A stretch of DNA of 64,000 nucleotides from JBMYZL01 sp049610385 (GTDB lineage: Bacteria > Bacteroidota > Bacteroidia > Flavobacteriales_D > Sanyastnellaceae). This document shows positions 59,132 through 64,000 of this stretch, in pieces. Numbering within the stretch: the stretch's first letter is position 1; each line of letters opens with the position of its first letter. Location of the stretch: assembly GCA_049610385.1 (NCBI GenBank), contig JBMYZL010000004.1, forward strand, positions 62,001 to 126,000, written 5' to 3'. A program made the translations under genes and the position numbers. The notes beneath the pieces were generated by a model that was not told the DNA's origin, made no database searches, and saw only the letters and a list, made by a program, of their open reading frames with translations.

Positions 59132-59908
59132 TCAGTCCAACTGATACTGGTAGTCACTTTCATCCAAGCGCACAGGAATTCCCTGGAAACGTTCGAACCT
59201 TTGTTTGATGTACAGAATGAATTCATATTGGCTCCAAGACTTCAACAATTCGTCACCTGGATCGCTGAATTCAATAAAGGCTTGAAAATCTGTATCCGCC
59301 AAGTGGATGATGTCATAATCGACATACTTCGCAAACAACTCCCGCAGCAGCGAATGTCGGCGGTCGCGATTCTCCATTTCCGCCACGGCCCGCCTGCTTC
59401 TTTCCTCTCGAGACAACATCTGGTACAAAAAAGTAATCGGTGATTGCATCGCGTCGACACTGGATACCCGGTAATCCTTTTCATCGTATCCGAGGGTCTC
59501 AATCTCCCGAATGATTTCACGCAAATCGCGAGGTGCCACCACTTCAGCTGTCCGAAGATCGAAATGCAACCGTTGCAATTGAACCCGCAAATCGAGCGAG
59601 TCACGATCCAAGGGCAAGACGCGTTCCAAGGTTTGAAAACCAACAGCCCCGATGGACAAGGCGTCGCCTGGACAAGCCTGGAGAGCGAATTCTCCCAAGT
59701 GATTGACAAAAAAGCCACGGCCCTCTCCCCTGCGATTAACCACCATGGCGGCCGGGATGATGGCTCCATGTACATCCGTTACCGTTCCTGTGACATGCAA
59801 CGTGGCACAAGTGTCCACCTGTGCCATCAAGGGCTTGGACAACAGACCAGTACCAACGAAGCACAAACAAAAGATGTTCAACACCCAATGCTGAGAAAAA
59901 GGGGGCAT
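59132..59908 (-). CDS. Carboxypeptidase-like regulatory domain protein, secreted
   Basis: The 258-residue protein has a signal peptide (to about LMAQ). A CarboxypepD_reg-like domain (HVTGTVTDVHGAIIPAAMVV, NHLGEFALQACPGDALSIGAVGFQ) is followed by a helical C-terminal half rich in charged residues (SREERSRRAVAEMENRDRR, EYILYIKQRFERFQG-like). It is laid out like the protein at 15694-16338. Function unknown. A TAAATTCG box is five bases before the ATG. Confidence 0.78.
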   Translation of the reverse strand: MPPFSQHWVLNIFCLCFVGTGLLSKPLMAQVDTCATLHVTGTVTDVHGAIIPAAMVVNRRGEGRGFFVNHLGEFALQACPGDALSIGAVGFQTLERVLPLDRDSLDLRVQLQRLHFDLRTAEVVAPRDLREIIREIETLGYDEKDYRVSSVDAMQSPITFLYQMLSREERSRRAVAEMENRDRRHSLLRELFAKYVDYDIIHLADTDFQAFIEFSDPGDELLKSWSQYEFILYIKQRFERFQGIPVRLDESDYQYQLD

Positions 59909-59913
59909 GCCCG

Positions 59914-59921
59914 CGAATTTA
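59914..59921 (-). promoter_or_regulatory. -7 element of the gene ending at 59132 (TAAATTCG)
   Basis: TAAATTCG on the minus strand ends five bases before ATG 59908. Confidence 0.4.
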
Positions 59922-59936
59922 AGGGGTGTCCACTGG

Positions 59937-59943
59937 TAACTTG
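59937..59943 (+). promoter_or_regulatory. -7 element of meaB (TAACTTG)
   Basis: TAACTTG ends five bases before ATG 59949; it is the short (single-n) form of the -7 box also seen at ligA and parE. Confidence 0.35.
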
Positions 59944-59948
59944 CGAAG

Positions 59949-61022
59949 ATGGAGCCAAATCATGCCAAGACCCCGCAAGATTCCCGCAAACGATCGCGGG
60001 ATGCGGCGCTCGAACGGATTCGAACGGCCCAAACTGACTCGCCATCCGTTCTGGCTCATCGCCTGGCATCAGGGGATCGCGTGGCCCTCGGTCAAGCCAT
60101 CACTCTTGTGGAAAGCCGGCGGGTGGAAGATCGCCCAAGCGCCGAAGCATTGCTGCAAACCGTCTTGCAGATGGCCACATCCAAACCCGCTGCTCTGAGA
60201 ATTGGCATTACTGGAATTCCTGGCGTGGGCAAAAGCACCCTCATCGAATCTTGGGGGACGGCCCTGATCGGCCAAGGGCATCGAGTTGCGGTCTTGGCTG
60301 TAGACCCCTCCAGCGGACGATCTGGAGGCAGCGTTTTGGGCGACAAAACCCGCATGTCCCAGCTCGCTCAGAATCCCGAAGCCTTTGTCCGACCCAGCCC
60401 CGCTGCGGACACTTTAGGTGGCGTCGCACGTGCGACTCACGAAGTTTCATTGCTCTGCGAAGCTGCCGGGTTTGATCGAATCTTGATTGAAACCGTTGGC
60501 GTTGGACAATCAGAGACATCTGTTCGGAACATGTCTGATATCTTTCTTCTGCTTCTCATGGGCGGAACTGGAGACGACTTGCAAGGCATCAAGCGCGGCA
60601 TCATGGAGATGGCGGATTTGATTTGGATCAACAAAGCCGATGGGCAGGGCACCCGAACTGCCCAAGAGGCTGCTTCCGCAGTGCGATATGCATTGCATTT
60701 GCTTCCTCCGGCGGCCCATGGAGAGACCGTGGAGGTCTTGGTCGGAAGTGGTTTGACGGGGATGGGTTTGGAAGAACTTCAAACCCAAATCGAGGCCCTT
60801 CGCTTGGCATTTTCCCAATCCGGGTTTGATGACGTGCAACGTCAGCGCCAACAAGAACAGCGAATGGAAGATTTAATGCGTCAATCCTTGGTGGAATCCA
60901 TCTTTCAAAACGCCGAAGCCAAGGCGGAATGGATGCAGTTACAAAACCAAGTTCAACAGGGACAAATTTCCGCTTATTCTGCCGTTCGTGCATTTATTCA
61001 ATCCATAGCTTCGGGCGCATGA
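59949..61022 (+). CDS. meaB: Methylmalonyl-CoA mutase-associated GTPase MeaB
   Basis: MeaB is the G3E-type GTPase that protects and reloads the adenosylcobalamin of methylmalonyl-CoA mutase. The 357-residue protein has Walker A GITGIPGVGKSTL, the family motifs AVDPSSGRSGGSVLGDKTRM and RPSPAADTLGGVA, the G3-like ETVGVGQSE, and the base-specificity segment WINKADG. A C-terminal helical region mediates dimerisation in the family. The mutase is not in the window. It is coupled to the next gene by ATGA. Confidence 0.95.
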   Translation: MEPNHAKTPQDSRKRSRDAALERIRTAQTDSPSVLAHRLASGDRVALGQAITLVESRRVEDRPSAEALLQTVLQMATSKPAALRIGITGIPGVGKSTLIESWGTALIGQGHRVAVLAVDPSSGRSGGSVLGDKTRMSQLAQNPEAFVRPSPAADTLGGVARATHEVSLLCEAAGFDRILIETVGVGQSETSVRNMSDIFLLLLMGGTGDDLQGIKRGIMEMADLIWINKADGQGTRTAQEAASAVRYALHLLPPAAHGETVEVLVGSGLTGMGLEELQTQIEALRLAFSQSGFDDVQRQRQQEQRMEDLMRQSLVESIFQNAEAKAEWMQLQNQVQQGQISAYSAVRAFIQSIASGA

Positions 61023-61750
61023 CGATTTGGGCGTTCTTGGGTTGGATGTTGGGTATGGGAATGGGGGCGTGGGGTGTCTATCATGGGATCCGAATGCAAT
61101 CCTCTTCCATTTCAGAAGGGATGGACTGGCGAAAACTTCGTCAGCGGCATCGAAAGTTGCGCGAAGCGCGTGAAGTCCTCGAGCGGCTGGAAGCCAAGCA
61201 TGAGTTGGGGAGACGCTTGACCAAGTCCCAGTTCTCGTTGTCGGCCTTGAATCGATATGAAGACCAATTTCACTCCACGCTTTTGGCCATCGAACAACAT
61301 CTCATGCTCGGTGAATCCAATCATGCGGAAGAAGTGATTGTGGTCTTTGCCAGGCACTTGCGTCATGTGCTTCAAGAAGGAAGCTTTCCTTTTATTCCGC
61401 TTCATGAGAGCATTGAGTACATCCGAACCCATATCCAATTGATGGGCCTCTTGACAAACAATCGCTTCAATTGCTTGTTGGAAGTACATCCTAATTGCTT
61501 GGAGTCAGGTGATCGAATGACTGAAAGCCTTCTCCTCACATCATGGATAGAACAGTGGATTTGGCCTCTGTTTGAGTTGGGTGAACGCCAACAAAACAAC
61601 CTCCCTTCCGTCCGCATCATCCTCGAAAAGCACGGAGATGAAATCACAGTCTCTTGCCACAGACCCTTCGAGTTGGGTGAAAAGCCTTGGGCAAAACTCA
61701 CCATCCCTCTGCTGGGTTCAGGTCATTTGGCACAGCCGCATGCTGCCTGA
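61019..61750 (+). CDS. Degenerate LytS-type histidine kinase-like membrane protein
   Basis: The 243-residue protein (from ATG 61019) has one N-terminal membrane helix (about 2-22), a coiled coil (about 38-65, RKLRQRHRKLREAREVLERL), and a stretch (about 78-150) that follows the His_kinase (PF06580) pattern: QFHSTLLAIEQHL, HAEEVIVVFARHLRHVLQEG, FIPLHESIEYIRTHIQLMGLL, NNRF. The phosphoacceptor position of the N-P-H-F-x-F-N motif is not His, and no glycine-rich ATP lid is visible at the C-terminus, so it is probably not a kinase. No response regulator lies nearby. Its overlap with meaB is odd for a signalling protein. Confidence 0.6.
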   Translation: MTIWAFLGWMLGMGMGAWGVYHGIRMQSSSISEGMDWRKLRQRHRKLREAREVLERLEAKHELGRRLTKSQFSLSALNRYEDQFHSTLLAIEQHLMLGESNHAEEVIVVFARHLRHVLQEGSFPFIPLHESIEYIRTHIQLMGLLTNNRFNCLLEVHPNCLESGDRMTESLLLTSWIEQWIWPLFELGERQQNNLPSVRIILEKHGDEITVSCHRPFELGEKPWAKLTIPLLGSGHLAQPHAA

Positions 61751-61753
61751 ACG

Positions 61754-63130
61754 TCAGGACATTTTTGCGATCGCATCGGTCAGTTCGAGCTCATGTTGCT
61801 CGCCATTGCGCATGTTCCGCAACGTCAAGATGCCTTTTTCCCGCTCCATGGCTCCACACAAAACAACCCAAGGAATGGACCGATCCGATGCAAATTTGAG
61901 TTGTTTTTTGAGTTTTGCAGCATCGGGATACATCTCCGCCTTCAGTCCTGATTGTCGGCAAGCCCGCAATGTCACCAAATCCGATTTTGTGGCCTGAGCA
62001 TCTGCATCCAAACGGCAAACCAGCACATCGGTTGTGGCCTCCAAATCGGTGGGGAATTTCCCAAAATGCTCCAACACATCGTAAATTCGATCGGCCCCAA
62101 AACTGATGCCCACGCCACTCATTCCGGGCCAGCCAAAAATACCCGTCAAATCCGCATACCGCCCCCCTCCACAAATGCTTCCCACAGGGGAATCGTCAAC
62201 CCGAACTTCAAAAATGGCTCCGGTGTAGTAATCCAACCCACGTGCCAAGGTGACATCAAATCGGAGTGCATCGACATCCACCCCAGACTCACAGCCTTGT
62301 CGGAAAAGCCAACGCATTTCCTCCACTCCTGCCACGGCATCTGGACAATTAACCAACCACTCCTCAATCGCATCCAATTGCTTTTCCGCATCTGTCCAAG
62401 TGGTGATTTCAATCAACGCGCGAACACCTTCTCGCACAGAATCTGAGAAGCCCCGATTGACCAACTCCTGATCCACTCCATCCACCCCAATCTTATCCAA
62501 TTTGTCCATGGCAATGAGCAAGTCACCGACCCGATGCTCGACATGCCACAACTCAGCGAAGCCCTGCAAAATTCTGCGATCGTTCATCATGATTCGAAAG
62601 CCAGGAACCCGCAATTCGGTCAAAACCGTGTTGAACAACTCCAACAACTCCAATTCACACAACAAACTCTGGGTTCCAATGATGTCCGCATCGCACTGGG
62701 TGAATTCTTGGTAACGGCCTTTACCAGGTCGGTCCCCACGCCACACATTGGCCATGGCATAGCGCCGAAAAGGAAAGGTCAAATCGTTGCGCTCCATGAC
62801 CACAAATCGGGCAAAAGGAACGGTCAAATCATATCGAAGTGCCTTTTTGGAAATACTCGGAATCAAAGCTTTGGAATTCATTTCCTGCAATGATTTCGCA
62901 TCGGCTTTGGCCAAAAAGTCTCCGTTGTTGAGGATGCGAAAAATCAATTTGTCTCCCTCCTCGCCATATTTCCCTGTCAAAGTGGACAAATTTTCCATGG
63001 CCGGCGTTTCGATCGTCTGGAATCCAAACTGCTCAAAAGCCCGACGCATGATATCAAACATCCAATTGCGACGGGCCATCACGCGGGGGCCAAAATCCCG
63101 TGTCCCTTTCGGAATAGATGGTTTGCTCAT
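61754..63130 (-). CDS. hisS: Histidine--tRNA ligase
   Basis: HisRS charges tRNA-His. The 458-residue class II synthetase starts MSKPSIPKGTRDFGP, the standard opening. Motif 2 is RYAMANVWRGDRPGKGRYQEF-like with the catalytic Arg, the histidine-binding loop is LARGLDYYTGAIFEV, and motif 3 precedes CGGGRYADLTG. The anticodon-binding domain is C-terminal. The frame extends to 63349 but those codons have no family similarity; the ATG overlaps the stop of a tiny upstream ORF. Confidence 0.96.
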   Translation of the reverse strand: MSKPSIPKGTRDFGPRVMARRNWMFDIMRRAFEQFGFQTIETPAMENLSTLTGKYGEEGDKLIFRILNNGDFLAKADAKSLQEMNSKALIPSISKKALRYDLTVPFARFVVMERNDLTFPFRRYAMANVWRGDRPGKGRYQEFTQCDADIIGTQSLLCELELLELFNTVLTELRVPGFRIMMNDRRILQGFAELWHVEHRVGDLLIAMDKLDKIGVDGVDQELVNRGFSDSVREGVRALIEITTWTDAEKQLDAIEEWLVNCPDAVAGVEEMRWLFRQGCESGVDVDALRFDVTLARGLDYYTGAIFEVRVDDSPVGSICGGGRYADLTGIFGWPGMSGVGISFGADRIYDVLEHFGKFPTDLEATTDVLVCRLDADAQATKSDLVTLRACRQSGLKAEMYPDAAKLKKQLKFASDRSIPWVVLCGAMEREKGILTLRNMRNGEQHELELTDAIAKMS

Positions 63131-63198
63131 TTCTTGAGTTTCTTGATGACGAAGGCAATGATCAAAAGAACGGCCAGGGCCAACCAAACATATTGCAT
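63127..63198 (-). CDS. 23-residue single-span membrane peptide upstream of hisS
   Basis: ATG 63198 opens a frame that encodes MQYVWLALAVLLIIAFVIKK plus LKK and stops in an ATGA overlap with the hisS start. The peptide is one clean hydrophobic helix ending in a lysine-rich, inside-positive tail. The overlap is the same used by other gene pairs in this window, which supports real translation. No family is recognised. It may be a microprotein or a translational coupler for hisS. Confidence 0.5.
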   Translation of the reverse strand: MQYVWLALAVLLIIAFVIKKLKK

Positions 63199-63250
63199 GA
63201 CAGCATATCATTTTTGTCCCCCTCAACAGCGACGGGGCAACTTGAACCGC

Positions 63251-63258
63251 TAAATTCG
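63251..63258 (+). promoter_or_regulatory. -7 element of the WD40 gene (TAAATTCG)
   Basis: TAAATTCG ends seven bases before ATG 63266. Confidence 0.4.
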
Positions 63259-63265
63259 GGAATTC

Positions 63266-64000
63266 ATGGAAACGGATCACAGGACAACGCTTTGGACTGG
63301 CCACAACGGAGCCATTTATGATCTTTTGTTTTGGCCAAAAGTGGGGCAATGGATCACTTCAGGCGGCGATGGCCTTGTGGTCGCTTGGCCGAACACAGGT
63401 GAGGCAGAAGGTCAAGGAGAAGCCCTGTTTCACCATCACGAAGCTTTTTTTGCCTTGGGCATATGGAGAGATGCATTGGTGGCAGGTTCAGCAGGGGGCG
63501 AACTGTTCATGAAACGACAAACGGGCTCAACAATTGAAGCCGGAAATGCCGATGTCAAACGATGGAAGGCCCATGATTTGGGGGTGTTTGTTTTGGCGTC
63601 CATTGAATCCGATGTCCTGTTTTCTGGTGGTGGGGACGGACAAGGTCGATTGTGGAGATGGCGAAGTGAATTGGAAGACTTGGGACCAGCATGGTCTGGC
63701 GGATTTGATGGCAAGGTTCGATGCGTGGTATCCGGACCCCCAGGGCATTGGCTTGTGGGATCCAGTGATGGCACAGGTCGAATGTGGGACCGAAAACACC
63801 TCCGGCTATCTGCCCCAGTCATGCATCATGCAGGTGGGATGTACTGCGGGATGTGGCATGCTGCCAAAAAAGTGTGGATTACCGGAGGGCGCGATGGGCA
63901 TCTGCGCGTCACCCAACCAAACGGACATGAAGTTTTGGCCCTCCCTGCGCATGAAGGCGCGATCTACAGAATTGCCACGTATGAGCAATGGCTGTGGACG
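63266..64000 (+). CDS. WD40-repeat protein (partial, C-terminus outside window)
   Basis: The frame from ATG 63266 is open to the window edge (245 codons). It has no signal peptide. Beta-propeller blades recur about every 40 residues with GH...W/D-type ends: TGHNGAIYDLLFWP, ITSGGDGLVVAW, AHDLGVFVLASI, FSGGGDGQGRLWRW, VGSSDGTGRMWDRK, ITGGRDGHLRV and AHEGAIYRIATY. A cytoplasmic seven-bladed scaffold of about 290 residues is the expected whole. Single-domain WD40 proteins of this type occur in Bacteroidota; partner and role are unknown. Confidence 0.85.
   Translation, partial: METDHRTTLWTGHNGAIYDLLFWPKVGQWITSGGDGLVVAWPNTGEAEGQGEALFHHHEAFFALGIWRDALVAGSAGGELFMKRQTGSTIEAGNADVKRWKAHDLGVFVLASIESDVLFSGGGDGQGRLWRWRSELEDLGPAWSGGFDGKVRCVVSGPPGHWLVGSSDGTGRMWDRKHLRLSAPVMHHAGGMYCGMWHAAKKVWITGGRDGHLRVTQPNGHEVLALPAHEGAIYRIATYEQWLWT

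Noticed and set aside
1..64000. tRNA, rRNA, CRISPR, insertion sequences, prophage or integrase genes
   Set aside because: Intergenic gaps are short and none shows cloverleaf, regular repeat-spacer or transposase features; all larger frames belong to chromosomal housekeeping or envelope genes.

Overview
The window reads as a chromosomal segment of a member of the Bacteroidota, most likely a marine Flavobacteriales-type bacterium. The evidence is a complete Na+-NQR operon, an NhaC antiporter, a type IX secretion plug protein, a TonB-dependent receptor with a carboxypeptidase-like domain, DUF4249/DUF4139/DUF5117 proteins, a long Bacteroidota-type NusB and promoters of the TAnnTTTG (-7) kind. Base composition is near 50% GC, which is high for the group. 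Genes are dense: neighbours commonly overlap by ATGA and no gene-free stretch exceeds about 205 bases. I saw no rRNA, tRNA, insertion sequence, prophage, CRISPR array or plasmid-type gene. Taxonomy is inferred from gene content only.

Layout. 1-3.5 kb: mazG (cut by the left edge), a PagL-type lipid A deacylase, and a secreted protein with a dockerin-like end. 3.5-10.9 kb: apbE and nqrF-E-D-C-B-A on the minus strand, facing a small cysteine protein that resembles NqrM; together they form the sodium-pumping NADH dehydrogenase and its maturation factors. 11-19 kb: T9SS plug protein, SDR, glycosyltransferase, prfC, and a CarboxypepD-like protein plus TonB-dependent receptor. 18.9-25 kb: DnaQ-like exonuclease with BRCT domain, ligA with a large insertion, two envelope proteins (one a trypsin-like protease). 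25-32.4 kb: a lipoprotein alpha-amylase, mgsA and prmC in one operon, then parC-parE. 32.4-41 kb: pepD, surE, a membrane protein, an lpxB reading frame that runs without a stop into a SpoIID-domain protein, DUF4139 and DUF4249 proteins, then nusB. 41-49.5 kb: DUF1573, yajC, nhaC, uvrA, a LOG-family protein, htpG and a TerB/DnaJ protein. 49.5-58.7 kb: a GT87-like mannosyltransferase, a DUF5117 metalloprotease, an SRPBCC protein, then a LysM/transglycosylase-like protein, an SGNH hydrolase and an MBOAT acyltransferase in a tight operon. 58.7-64 kb: small membrane proteins, meaB with a degenerate LytS-like partner, hisS led by a 23-residue membrane peptide, and a WD40 protein cut by the right edge.

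Points that most deserve a second look: the LpxB-SpoIID frame fusion at 36099, which one extra A would explain; the large insertion in LigA; a short minus-strand unit at 53982-54050 with a perfect Shine-Dalgarno, a tiny ORF and an intrinsic terminator; a perfect 10-bp inverted repeat against the metalloprotease start codon; and the systematic placement of TAnnTT(T/C)G boxes 4-9 bases before start codons, which predicts many near-leaderless mRNAs.
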